NCBI GenBank assembly: GCA_002438065.1
Contig: DJSP01000024.1
Span: forward strand, 1-33,540
DNA: 33,540 nucleotides
Direction: 5' to 3'
Origin: Caryophanales bacterium UBA6331
GTDB taxonomy: Bacteria; Bacillota_I; Bacilli_A; RF39; UBA660
Part shown: piece by piece, positions 24,156 to 31,499 of the stretch
Position numbering within the stretch: position 1 is the stretch's first letter
Layout of the letters: every line of letters begins with the position of its first letter
Program-made: the position numbers and the translations under genes
Notes under the pieces: generated by a model
The model's input: the letters and a program-made list of their open reading frames with translations, nothing else
Told to the model about the DNA's origin: nothing
Database searches by the model: none

Positions 24156-24596
24156 ATGAAATTAAATGAATTAAATAAATTACCAGAAGCTAAAAGAAGA
24201 AAAATTGTAGGTCGTGGACCTGGTTCTGGTATGGGTAAGACTTCAACTCGTGGAGAAAACGGACAAAAATCAAGAAGCGGAGCTTCAATTAAACCTTGGT
24301 TCCGTGGTGGTGAGTCTCCAATTTACCGTAGAATTCCTAAGAGAGGATTTAATAATGCTAATTTTACAGTTAGATATGCTACAATCAATTTAAGTGACTT
24401 AAATAGATTTAATGATGGTGATGTTGTTACTCTCGAATTATTAAAAGAAATGGGAATTATTAAGAAAGAATTATCTGGATTAAAAGTTTTAGGTAATGGA
24501 GAATTAGAAAAGAAAATTACAATTAAAGCTAATAGATTCTCTACAAAGGCTGTTAGTAAGATTGAAAATGCTGGTGGAACTGCTGAGGTGATTTAA
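24156..24596 (+). CDS. rplO: Ribosomal protein L15
   Basis: Late-assembly large-subunit protein. The ATG at 24156, giving MKLNELNKLPEAKRRK, is chosen: gaggag lies 7 bases upstream, and an in-frame GTG-type start at 24129 would overlap rpsE coding and lose homology. 146 aa; RGPGSGMGKTSTRGENGQKS and GFNNANFTVRYATINLSDL are characteristic. rpmD (L30), which in most bacteria lies between rpsE and rplO, is absent. Confidence 0.97.
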   Translation: MKLNELNKLPEAKRRKIVGRGPGSGMGKTSTRGENGQKSRSGASIKPWFRGGESPIYRRIPKRGFNNANFTVRYATINLSDLNRFNDGDVVTLELLKEMGIIKKELSGLKVLGNGELEKKITIKANRFSTKAVSKIENAGGTAEVI

Positions 24597-24597
24597 T

Positions 24598-25866
24598 ATG
24601 TTTGCAAATCTTAAAGGATTATTTAGTCCTTCAAATAAGGATTTACGCAAAAGAATATTGTTTACCTTAATGTGTTTAGCTATATTTGCTCTTGGAACTA
24701 ATATAATGATTCCAGGAGCAAAGAGCATTACTAACAATTTAGGATTCTTAGAATTATTAAGTTTAGTAAGCGGAGGAAATTTAAAGACTTTTTCAATTTT
24801 CTCTTTAGGTGTTATGCCTTATATTACTGCTAGTATTATTACACAGCTTTTGCAAATGGATATTATTCCATATTTTAAGGAATTAAAAGAAAGTGGAGCA
24901 ACAGGTAGACAAAAAATTAATAAAATAAATAGATATCTTGGAATGTTTTTAGCGTTTGTTCAAGCGTATGTATTCTCATTAACCTTATTAAAGGGAGATG
25001 CAATGACAACTATTAAATCAACAGTTTATTTAACTGCAGGTACTGCATTTCTAATTTGGCTTGGGGATGAGATGACTAAGAAGGGTATTGGTAATGGTAT
25101 GTCATTAATAATAATGGCTGGTATTGTTAACAATTTACCTTCAACGTTCATTACAGTTTTTCAAAATTTAATTATTAATGGAAGTTATAATATGGCTTCT
25201 GGAATAATCTTATTTGTTTTATTTATAATTGTTTATTTAGCAATTATTATAGGTGTTGTTTATATGCAAATTGCGGAAAGAAGAATACCTATTCAATATT
25301 CGAATCGTACTAGTGGAGCTTATGCGGGAGAAAAATCATATATTCCTATTAAGTTAAATACTGCTAGTGTTGTTCCAGTAATATTTGCATCAGCAATAAT
25401 TGGAATTCCTTCTGTTATTGCTAACATATTAAATAAAGAGGCATTTACAAACTTTGTAAATAATTACATTGTTTATACAAGTTATACTGGATTTATATTA
25501 TATATGTTATTAATATTCGTATTTGGATATTTTTATACATTACTTGAATTGAATCCGGATGAAATGGCAGAAAATTTAGATACTAATCGTAGTTATATTC
25601 CAGGAATTATTCCAGGAGAAGCTACTAGTAAGTATTTAAAATATGTAATAACTAGAATTTCTACTTTTGGAACTTTAGGACTTATGGTTATAGCTGCATT
25701 ACCAATTATATTTACTAAGATTTCTAATTTACCTTCTAATGTAACATTAGGTGGTACAGGATTAATCATAGTTGTAGGTGTTGCACTTGAAACTTATAAG
25801 CAATTAGAAAGTTCTATAATTTCAAGAAGCTATACTGGTTCTAGAAAAAGAAGAAGAAGTAGATAA
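24598..25866 (+). CDS. secY: Protein translocase subunit SecY
   Basis: Central pore of the SecYEG translocon; ten membrane helices are expected and hydrophobic blocks fit. 422 aa. Conserved elements: the plug/TM2 region LGVMPYITASIITQLLQMDI, the cytoplasmic loop IAERRIPIQYSNRT, and the C-terminal RSYTGSRKRRRSR tail. An ATGA overlap links it to adk, and the rplO stop is one base upstream. It is in its usual spc-operon position. Confidence 0.98.
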   Translation: MFANLKGLFSPSNKDLRKRILFTLMCLAIFALGTNIMIPGAKSITNNLGFLELLSLVSGGNLKTFSIFSLGVMPYITASIITQLLQMDIIPYFKELKESGATGRQKINKINRYLGMFLAFVQAYVFSLTLLKGDAMTTIKSTVYLTAGTAFLIWLGDEMTKKGIGNGMSLIIMAGIVNNLPSTFITVFQNLIINGSYNMASGIILFVLFIIVYLAIIIGVVYMQIAERRIPIQYSNRTSGAYAGEKSYIPIKLNTASVVPVIFASAIIGIPSVIANILNKEAFTNFVNNYIVYTSYTGFILYMLLIFVFGYFYTLLELNPDEMAENLDTNRSYIPGIIPGEATSKYLKYVITRISTFGTLGLMVIAALPIIFTKISNLPSNVTLGGTGLIIVVGVALETYKQLESSIISRSYTGSRKRRRSR

Positions 25867-26501
25867 TGAAAAATATTATATTTATAGCGCCTCCAGCAGC
25901 TGGTAAGGGAACTCAAAGTGATTTACTTGTTAAGAAATATGGTTATACTCATATTTCAACTGGTGATTTACTTAGAAGTGAAATTGCTAAGCATAGTGAG
26001 ATTGGTAAAAATATAAAAGAGTTAATGGATAGTGGCAATTTAATAAGTGATGAAATTGTATCTAAACTACTTAAAGATAAATTAAGTAGTTTAGATGGTC
26101 CATTTATTTTAGATGGTTATCCAAGGAACTTAACTCAGACAGGCATGTTAGATAAAATCTTAAAAGAAATCAATAAAAAAATTGATTTAGTTATCTATTT
26201 AGACGTACCTTATGATATACTTATGAACAGAGTATTATTAAGATTATTATGTCCTAAATGCTCTAGAAGTTATCATAAAATAAATTTGAAACCTAAGAAA
26301 GAATGGATTTGCGACGATTGTCAGGTAGAACTTGTTAGTAGATCTGATGATAACGAAGAAACATTCAAGAATAGATATCAAACTTATATTGATAATACAA
26401 GTCCTTTACTTAATTATTATAAAGAGAAGAATATGCTTGAAATAATTAATAGTACAGACTTAGATGAAACTTTTAATAGAATAGAGAAAGTGATTAAATA
26501 A
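25866..26501 (+). CDS. adk: Adenylate kinase, zinc-lid type
   Basis: Interconverts ATP + AMP and 2 ADP. The P-loop reads A8-P-P-A-A-G-K-G-T16, where the usual G-x-P-G-A-G-K-G-T has Gly at positions 8 and 11; both are Ala here. The AMP-site segment STGDLLRSEIA, the DGYPRN motif and the LID are present, and the LID carries CPKC and CDDC, a four-Cys zinc site. 211 aa. An in-frame ATG overlapping the secY stop (ATGA) begins the gene. Assignment is firm despite the P-loop change. Confidence 0.94.
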   Translation: MKNIIFIAPPAAGKGTQSDLLVKKYGYTHISTGDLLRSEIAKHSEIGKNIKELMDSGNLISDEIVSKLLKDKLSSLDGPFILDGYPRNLTQTGMLDKILKEINKKIDLVIYLDVPYDILMNRVLLRLLCPKCSRSYHKINLKPKKEWICDDCQVELVSRSDDNEETFKNRYQTYIDNTSPLLNYYKEKNMLEIINSTDLDETFNRIEKVIK

Positions 26502-27247
26502 TGGTTAGTATAAAAACTAAAGAAGAGATTGCTTTAATAAAAGAATCTGGTCATATTACTTATTTAACACATCAATATTTAAAAGGTTTAATTAAACCTG
26601 GTGTGACAACAAAATATCTTGATGATGAAGCTGGAAAATTTATAAGAAAACAAGGTGGAATACCTAGTTGCTTAGGATACGAAGGCTATCCAAGAAATAT
26701 ATGTGTTTCAGTAAATGATGAAGTAGTTCATGGAATTGGTTCTGATAGAGTACTAAAAGAAGGTGATATAGTTACCTTAGATATTTGTACTTTATATAAA
26801 GGTTATCATTCTGATTCTGCTTGGACTTATCCAGTCGGAAAGATTTCAAGAGAAAACGAAAGATTATTACATCATACTGAAAAAATGTTGTTCGTTGGTT
26901 TAAAAGAAGTAAAAGATGGAGCTCATTTAAATAACATAGGTGCTCGTATAAGTGAGTATGCTCATAAATATCATTGTGGAGTAGTGCAAGAATTATGCGG
27001 TCATGGTGTTGGTCGTGAGTTACATGAAAACCCTGATGTACTTAATTATGGAAAGTATAATACAGGTATGAAGTTAAAAACTGGTATGGTTATTGCGGTT
27101 GAGCCGATGATAACAGCCGGATCCAGATATATTAACATCCTAGATGATGACTGGACTATTGTTACTAGAGATGGTAAAAATAGTGCTCATTTCGAGCATA
27201 CAGTTGCTGTCACAGATGATGGATATGAAATATTAACAGGAGAGTGA
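26501..27247 (+). CDS. map: Methionine aminopeptidase, type I
   Basis: Removes the N-terminal Met from nascent proteins; metal-dependent. 248 aa. Metal-ligand segments are visible: GDIVTLDICTLYKGYHSDSA (Asp, Asp), CGHGVGRELHENP (His), AVEPMITAGS (Glu) and SAHFEHTVAV (Glu). The start overlaps the adk stop by one base (taATG). It ends with ggagagTGA, whose ggag is also the ribosome binding site of infA. Confidence 0.96.
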   Translation: MVSIKTKEEIALIKESGHITYLTHQYLKGLIKPGVTTKYLDDEAGKFIRKQGGIPSCLGYEGYPRNICVSVNDEVVHGIGSDRVLKEGDIVTLDICTLYKGYHSDSAWTYPVGKISRENERLLHHTEKMLFVGLKEVKDGAHLNNIGARISEYAHKYHCGVVQELCGHGVGRELHENPDVLNYGKYNTGMKLKTGMVIAVEPMITAGSRYINILDDDWTIVTRDGKNSAHFEHTVAVTDDGYEILTGE

Positions 27248-27251
27248 AAAA

Positions 27252-27464
27252 GTGGCTAAAGAAACTAAAATTGAAGTTGATGGTAAGGTTATTGACTGTA
27301 TCAAAGATGAATATAAAGTTGAATTAGAAAATGGATTTGTGGTAACAGCTCACGTTTCTGGTAAAATACGAATGAATTACATTCGCATCTTACCGGGCGA
27401 TAAAGTTACTATTGAATTTTCACCATATGATTTAACACGTGGGCGAATTATTTATAGAAAATAA
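27252..27464 (+). CDS. infA: Translation initiation factor IF-1
   Basis: 70-aa OB-fold initiation factor. The start is GTG at 27252, five bases after the map stop, with ggag (27239-27242) as the ribosome binding site. It shows the family's FVVTAHVSGKIRMNYIRILPGDKVTIE (in parts) and DLTRGRIIYRK. The product begins AKETKIEVDGKVID; Firmicutes IF-1 usually starts with MAKEDVIEVEG, which supports this start. Confidence 0.96.
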   Translation: MAKETKIEVDGKVIDCIKDEYKVELENGFVVTAHVSGKIRMNYIRILPGDKVTIEFSPYDLTRGRIIYRK

Positions 27465-27476
27465 GGAGGAACAAAA

Positions 27477-27590
27477 ATGAAAGTTAGACCATCTGTAAAA
27501 AAAATGTGTGCTAAATGTAGAGTTATAAGAAGAAAAGGTAAAGTTATGGTTATCTGTGATAATCCAAAACATAAACAAAGACAAGGTTAG
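27477..27590 (+). CDS. rpmJ: Ribosomal protein L36, zinc type
   Basis: 37-aa protein: MKVRPSVKKMCAKCRVIRRK then GKVMVICDNPKHKQRQG. The zinc ligands C11, C14, C27 and H32 are all present (C- type with a zinc site). aaggagga lies 6 bases before the ATG. It lies between infA and rpsM, the standard position. Confidence 0.97.
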   Translation: MKVRPSVKKMCAKCRVIRRKGKVMVICDNPKHKQRQG

Positions 27591-27601
27591 GAGGAATATT
27601 A

Positions 27602-27976
27602 ATGGCTCGTATTAAGAATGTAGAATTACCAAAAGAAAAAAGAACAGAAATAGGACTTACTTATATTTATGGTATAGGTAGAAGCACAGCAACAAAGATT
27701 TGTGCCGATGCAAAAGTTGATCCATCTAAAAGAATTAAAGATTTAACTCCTGAAGATGAAGCAGCTTTAAGAAAAGAAGTAGATAAATATACTACAGAAG
27801 GTGATTTAAGAAGAGAAGTTCAAATGAACATTAAAGGTAAAATGGAAATCAATTCTTATCAAGGAACTAGACATAAAAAAGGATTACCTGTTCACGGACA
27901 AAGAACAAGTCGCAATGCTAAAACTCGTAAGGGTAAAGGTAAAGTAGTTGCTAATAAGAAAAAAGTAGGTAAATAG
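27602..27976 (+). CDS. rpsM: Ribosomal protein S13
   Basis: Small-subunit head protein that forms intersubunit bridges with L5 and contacts P-site tRNA. 124 aa with KRTEIGLTYIYGIGRSTATK, then the helix-two-turn-helix region, and the signature SYQGTRHKKGLPVHGQRTSR NAKTRKGKGK at the basic C-terminus. taggagg precedes the start. Confidence 0.98.
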   Translation: MARIKNVELPKEKRTEIGLTYIYGIGRSTATKICADAKVDPSKRIKDLTPEDEAALRKEVDKYTTEGDLRREVQMNIKGKMEINSYQGTRHKKGLPVHGQRTSRNAKTRKGKGKVVANKKKVGK

Positions 27977-27986
27977 GAGGTAAATT

Positions 27987-28370
27987 ATGGCTTATAATAG
28001 AAGAAAAAGAAAAATAAAAAAGAATATTCCTGAAGCACAAGCGCATATTCATTCAACTTATAACAATACTGTTGTTTCTATAACAGATAAAGATGGAAAT
28101 GTAATTAGCTGGGCATCAGCTGGAACAATTGGATACAAAGGTTCTAAAAAGAAAACTCCATTTGCTGCTGGACAAGCTGCTGAAGCTGCTGCAACAACTG
28201 CAACTGCTTCTGGTGTAAAAAAAGTTGAAGTATTTGTTAAAGGATTAGGTAGTGGTAGAGAAAATGCAATTCGTGCTTTACAAACTGCTGGTTTGGAAAT
28301 TACTGCGATAAATGACGAAACACCAGTACCACATAATGGTTGTAGACCACCAAAACGTCCAAGAAATTAA
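27987..28370 (+). CDS. rpsK: Ribosomal protein S11
   Basis: Platform protein near the E site and the mRNA 3' end. 127 aa. AHIHSTYNNTVVSITDKDGN, WASAGTIGYKGSKKKTPFAA and the C-terminal DETPVPHNGCRPPKRPR are the family signatures. aggagg precedes the ATG by 6-7 bases. Confidence 0.98.
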   Translation: MAYNRRKRKIKKNIPEAQAHIHSTYNNTVVSITDKDGNVISWASAGTIGYKGSKKKTPFAAGQAAEAAATTATASGVKKVEVFVKGLGSGRENAIRALQTAGLEITAINDETPVPHNGCRPPKRPRN

Positions 28371-28385
28371 GAAGGGGAGATTTTT

Positions 28386-29333
28386 ATGAATATGAATTTT
28401 GAAAAACCTGAATATAAAATAACTGAATATGTTGAAAAAAATAATTATGGTAAGTTTGAACTTGAACCATTAGAAAGAGGATTTGGTACTACAATAGGTA
28501 ACGCACTTAGAAGAGTAATGTTATCATCAATGCCTGGTTCTGCAATTACTTCTGTTAAAATTGAAGGAGTTATGCATGAATTTCAAAAAATAGATGGTGT
28601 TGTAGAAGATGTTACGTCAATTATTTTAAATTTAAAAAGTGTAGTTATTAAAAACCATACTTATGAAGATAAAAAAATTCATTTATATGCTGATAAAGAA
28701 GGTGCAGTAACTGCTGGAGATATCGAAGTGGATGCTGATTTAGAAATTGTTAATCCGGATTTAGTTATTTGTAATTTAGTTCAAGGTGGAAAAATTGATA
28801 TGGAAATGACTGTTGGTTGTGGTCGTGGATATGTTGATTCTAAAGAAAATAAAAAGATTTTAGGAGATGCTGTTCAAGGATTGATTCCAATAGATTCATT
28901 ATATAGTCCAATTGAAAGAGTTGCTTATGAAGTAGAAGGTGCTCGTGTTGGACACAATGAAAATTATGATAAATTAATTATGGAAGTTTATACTAATGGT
29001 TCTATGAATCCAGAAGAAGCTATGGCTTTAGCATCTAAAATATTAATTGAACATTTTAATATAATTTCTAATTTAAATGAAATTTCAGATGCAACTGGAA
29101 TTATGGCTGAAAAGAAAGTTGATCAAATTACTAAGACATTAGAGACTCCTATCGAAGAAATTGAATTCTCAGTTAGAGCATACAACTGCTTAAAGAGAGC
29201 TGGCATAAATACAATGCAAGATTTAATTGATAAGAGAGAATCAGAAGTTAATAAAATTCGTAATTTAGGTAAAAAATCTCTTAAAGAAGTTATAGACAAA
29301 GTTAAAGATATGGGACTAAAGTTCCGTGATTAG
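28386..29333 (+). CDS. rpoA: DNA-directed RNA polymerase subunit alpha
   Basis: Alpha subunit that scaffolds RNA polymerase assembly and contacts activators and UP elements. The N-terminal domain (about 1-235) has FELEPLERGFGTTIGNALRR and IPIDSLYSPIERVAYEVE; the C-terminal domain (about 250-315) has ELEFSVRAYNCLKRAGI-like EIEFSVRAYNCLKRAGINTM and LGKKSLKEVIDKVKDMGL, with helix-hairpin-helix character. 315 aa. gggga lies upstream of the ATG; a start at 28392 (second Met) is also possible. Confidence 0.98.
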   Translation: MNMNFEKPEYKITEYVEKNNYGKFELEPLERGFGTTIGNALRRVMLSSMPGSAITSVKIEGVMHEFQKIDGVVEDVTSIILNLKSVVIKNHTYEDKKIHLYADKEGAVTAGDIEVDADLEIVNPDLVICNLVQGGKIDMEMTVGCGRGYVDSKENKKILGDAVQGLIPIDSLYSPIERVAYEVEGARVGHNENYDKLIMEVYTNGSMNPEEAMALASKILIEHFNIISNLNEISDATGIMAEKKVDQITKTLETPIEEIEFSVRAYNCLKRAGINTMQDLIDKRESEVNKIRNLGKKSLKEVIDKVKDMGLKFRD

Positions 29334-29347
29334 AAAGGTGTGTAAGT

Positions 29348-29692
29348 ATGTTATATCGTAAATTAGGTAGAGAAACTCGTATTAGAAGAAGCATATTAGC
29401 TGGACTAACTAAAGATGTAATCAATCATGGATATGTTGTTACAACTGATGCTAGAGCAAAAGAAGTAAGAAAATTCGTTGATAAAATGATTACTTATGGT
29501 AAAGATGGTTCTTTAGTTGCAAGAAGAAAGGCTTTAGCTTTCTTACATAATGATAAAGATACTGTTAATAAAGTATTTACTGAATTAGCTCCCAAGTATG
29601 CAAACCGTAATGGTGGATATACTAGACTAATTAAAATAAATGAACGTAAGGGCGATGACGCTATGCAAATTAGACTTGAATTAGTTGACTAA
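29348..29692 (+). CDS. rplQ: Ribosomal protein L17
   Basis: Tunnel-exit large-subunit protein, 114 aa. MLYRKLGRETRIRRSILAGL is a variant of the usual MGYRKLGRTS..R start, followed by TTDARAKEVRKFVDKMITYG and the C-terminal NGGYTRLIKINERKGDDA. It is the last gene of the cluster, and the terminator hairpin begins within its last seven codons. Confidence 0.97.
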   Translation: MLYRKLGRETRIRRSILAGLTKDVINHGYVVTTDARAKEVRKFVDKMITYGKDGSLVARRKALAFLHNDKDTVNKVFTELAPKYANRNGGYTRLIKINERKGDDAMQIRLELVD

Positions 29693-29708
29693 TTTAGGTC
29701 TTTTTTTT
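29672..29708 (+). terminator. Terminator of the ribosomal cluster, inside the rplQ 3' end
   Basis: agact (29672-29676) with ggtct (29697-29701) and aattag (29679-29684) with ctaatt (29689-29694) form a two-part stem with a 2x2 internal loop and a TTGA loop, followed by T to 29708. The rplQ stop codon (29690-29692) is inside the hairpin. Confidence 0.82.
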
Positions 29709-29713
29709 ATAAT
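29685..29713 (+). promoter_or_regulatory. Promoter for the Cys-rich mini-protein/guaD unit
   Basis: ttgact (29685-29690), 17 bases, tataat (29708-29713). The -35 lies in the loop and 3' arm of the rplQ terminator, and the -10 uses its T-run. The predicted start of transcription (about 29720) is only ~7 bases before the ATG at 29727. Confidence 0.7.
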
Positions 29714-29726
29714 TAAAAAGATAGAT

Positions 29727-29978
29727 ATGGTAGAAGAGAAAAGAAAATTAATTAAAGAATTAATTATTGATATTATATTTGTTTTGATTTTAATTGGATT
29801 AACAGTAATTGGCGTAAATTATGTATTTCCTGAAGTTAGTAGAGTAAACGTTAAATCTGCCAATGATTTTGAATGTGAAAATGCAAGTAATTGTGAATGT
29901 AATAAAAATAAATGCGTTTGTGATTACTGTTTAGATGATTTTTGCAAAGAAAGTAAAAAAATAACTTGTGGTAAATAA
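29727..29978 (+). CDS. Small Cys-rich single-pass membrane protein
   Basis: 83 aa from the ATG at 29727; upstream in-frame starts overlap rplQ and lack a ribosome binding site. A charged N-terminus (MVEEKRKLIKELII) leads into one hydrophobic helix (about 13-33), then a ~45-residue hydrophilic tail that holds eight Cys in the last 33 residues (FECENASNCECNKNKCVC, DYCLDDFCKESKKITC). The spacing suggests disulfides or metal binding, most likely outside the membrane. Not recognised. Its TAA overlaps the ATG of the next gene. No Shine-Dalgarno is visible. Confidence 0.7.
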   Translation: MVEEKRKLIKELIIDIIFVLILIGLTVIGVNYVFPEVSRVNVKSANDFECENASNCECNKNKCVCDYCLDDFCKESKKITCGK

Positions 29979-30445
29979 TGAATGAAAGTAGGAATCTTAT
30001 GAAAGAAGCAATTGAAGAAGCGAGAAGAACAATGAATTTAAATTATGGTGGACCATTTGGAGCAATGATTGTAAAAGATGATAAAATTATTGCACTTGCC
30101 TCAAATACTGTATTAAAAGACAATGATCCCACAGCTCATGCCGAAATAAACGCTATTAGAAAAGCTGGTAAAGTACTTAATACTCATGATTTATCGGGAT
30201 GTACATTATATACAACAGGCTATCCTTGTCCTATGTGCTTATCAGCAATAATTTGGGCTAATATTAAAGAAGTATATTATGGAACAAACTTACAAGATGC
30301 TGCAAATATCGGCTTTAGAGATGAAATTATTTATGATTATATTAAAGGAAAGAATAAGGATATATTAACATTAAAAAACCTTGATTACGCTGAATGTTTA
30401 AAATTATTTAAAGAATATCAAGAAAAAAATAAAGAAATATACTAG
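29978..30445 (+). CDS. guaD: Guanine deaminase-like cytidine-deaminase-fold enzyme (GuaD)
   Basis: Zinc-dependent deaminase, probably guanine to xanthine. H54-A-E56 and P-C84-P-M-C87 form the zinc and catalytic site. The sequence around it follows Bacillus GuaD closely from memory: GGPFGAMIVKDDKIIA, NDPTAHAEINAIRKAGKVL, then AIIWANIKEVYYGT and DAANIGFRDEIIYDYIKG, including the GF.D..IY element of the GuaD C-terminus. 155 aa, the GuaD length. tRNA adenosine deaminase (TadA) is the main alternative, but NDPTAHAE and the C-terminal segment favour GuaD. Coupled to the upstream small gene. Confidence 0.87.
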   Translation: MNESRNLMKEAIEEARRTMNLNYGGPFGAMIVKDDKIIALASNTVLKDNDPTAHAEINAIRKAGKVLNTHDLSGCTLYTTGYPCPMCLSAIIWANIKEVYYGTNLQDAANIGFRDEIIYDYIKGKNKDILTLKNLDYAECLKLFKEYQEKNKEIY

Positions 30446-30456
30446 GAGTTGAATTT

Positions 30457-31242
30457 ATGAAAACAACATTAGAAGAATTAAGAGAAAGTTATTATATTGC
30501 CATTAGCAAATTAGATAATGAAGAAGATATAAGAAACTCATTTCCATCAAGTTCTTATGATAACTTTGAAGAATTAATAAATATGATTATGTGTAAACTA
30601 GATAATGAAATTTTTGAGTGGGAATATGAAGATCTATTAGCAGAAACAGTTTCAGATAAAGAATTAGTAAAAAACGAATTAGCTATATTAAACTTAAAAA
30701 AAAGAATTTGTTTGGAAAAACTGCAAGAATTTAATCAAAATAATGCATTAATAGAAGCATATGAAAAAACACCACAAAAACATTTGATATTTGCAAAAAG
30801 CGATTTAGGAAATGTGTTTTTCTTAAGAGATTTAAAAGATGTCTCAGAAGAATATTTTGGAGACATACTAGAATTATTAAATGATTTAGAGGATAACAAT
30901 ATCGATGTTATGAATGGAGCTAAAGATAAAAAATTGAATGGTTTATTGTCAGATATTTTTGAAAAAAAGGCATTTAAAATAAGAATTTGTTATCGTATGT
31001 TAACTCCCGATACCTGTTATGTAATGTTAGTAAAAATGAAAAAATCAACTAGGGATACAAAATATAATTTCGAGATTGAAAATAGAAAGATAAATACAGA
31101 GTGTGATTATCAAAGAGTTAAAAAACTTTTACAAGAACCTAAAAGTAGAGAGGAATTAATAAGTTCTAATGAGCAAATAAAGAATGAAATTGAAAAATAT
31201 ATAAAAGAAAATGGAAGAGGAGGACGTCATAATGGCATCTAA
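30457..31242 (+). CDS. Unknown protein with RelE/HigB-like C-terminal domain
   Basis: 261 aa. The first ~105 residues are acidic and helical (KTTLEELRESYYIAISKLDN; FEELINMIMCKLDNEIFEWE) and not recognised. From about 108 to 215 the pattern resembles a RelE/ParE-superfamily ribonuclease toxin: IFAKSDLGNVFFLRDLKDVS, a helix EEYFGDILELLNDLED, LNGLLSDIFE, then the strand series KIRICYRML, TCYVMLVKMKKSTRDTKY, matching the basic and Arg/Tyr/Lys-rich core of the family. A Glu/Lys-rich C-terminal tail follows. The fold call is by pattern only. aggag is 7-8 bases upstream. The 3' end overlaps the next small gene by 11 bases. Confidence 0.6.
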   Translation: MKTTLEELRESYYIAISKLDNEEDIRNSFPSSSYDNFEELINMIMCKLDNEIFEWEYEDLLAETVSDKELVKNELAILNLKKRICLEKLQEFNQNNALIEAYEKTPQKHLIFAKSDLGNVFFLRDLKDVSEEYFGDILELLNDLEDNNIDVMNGAKDKKLNGLLSDIFEKKAFKIRICYRMLTPDTCYVMLVKMKKSTRDTKYNFEIENRKINTECDYQRVKKLLQEPKSREELISSNEQIKNEIEKYIKENGRGGRHNGI

Positions 31243-31480
31243 ATGCGATAACGAAGCAGGATTAAAATTAATTGGAAAAACAAAATTAATGTATATAAAA
31301 GAAATAATTGAAGAACTAAAAAGTGATCCTGAACTTACTTTATGTTTAGCCAAAGAGGAAGATTTAACTCTTGAAGACTACATAACATATACAAGTACTC
31401 CTGATAAAAATATTGGTTATTATGATAGTACATTAAAAAAGATATATACTTTAAAAAATAATCAAAATAAAAATCATTAG
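31232..31480 (+). CDS. Small unknown protein, putative partner of the RelE-like gene
   Basis: 82 aa, starting at 31232 because agaggagg (31216-31223) lies 8 bases upstream; the ATG at 31211 would lie before that site. Two predicted helices (LKLIGKTKLMYIKEIIEELK, DLTLEDYITYTS) and a Lys/Asn-rich end. It has no clear helix-turn-helix or other known antitoxin DNA-binding motif. The tight overlap with the RelE-like gene suggests one functional unit. The stop codon lies in the terminator stem. Confidence 0.65.
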   Translation: MASKCDNEAGLKLIGKTKLMYIKEIIEELKSDPELTLCLAKEEDLTLEDYITYTSTPDKNIGYYDSTLKKIYTLKNNQNKNH

Positions 31481-31499
31481 ATCAAATTCTAATGATTTT
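31470..31499. terminator. Bidirectional terminator between convergent genes
   Basis: A perfect 12-bp inverted repeat, aaaatcattaga (31470-31481) / tctaatgatttt (31488-31499), with a 6-base loop, flanked by A-rich sequence on the left and T on the right. The stop codons of both converging genes lie in the stem. Confidence 0.87.
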
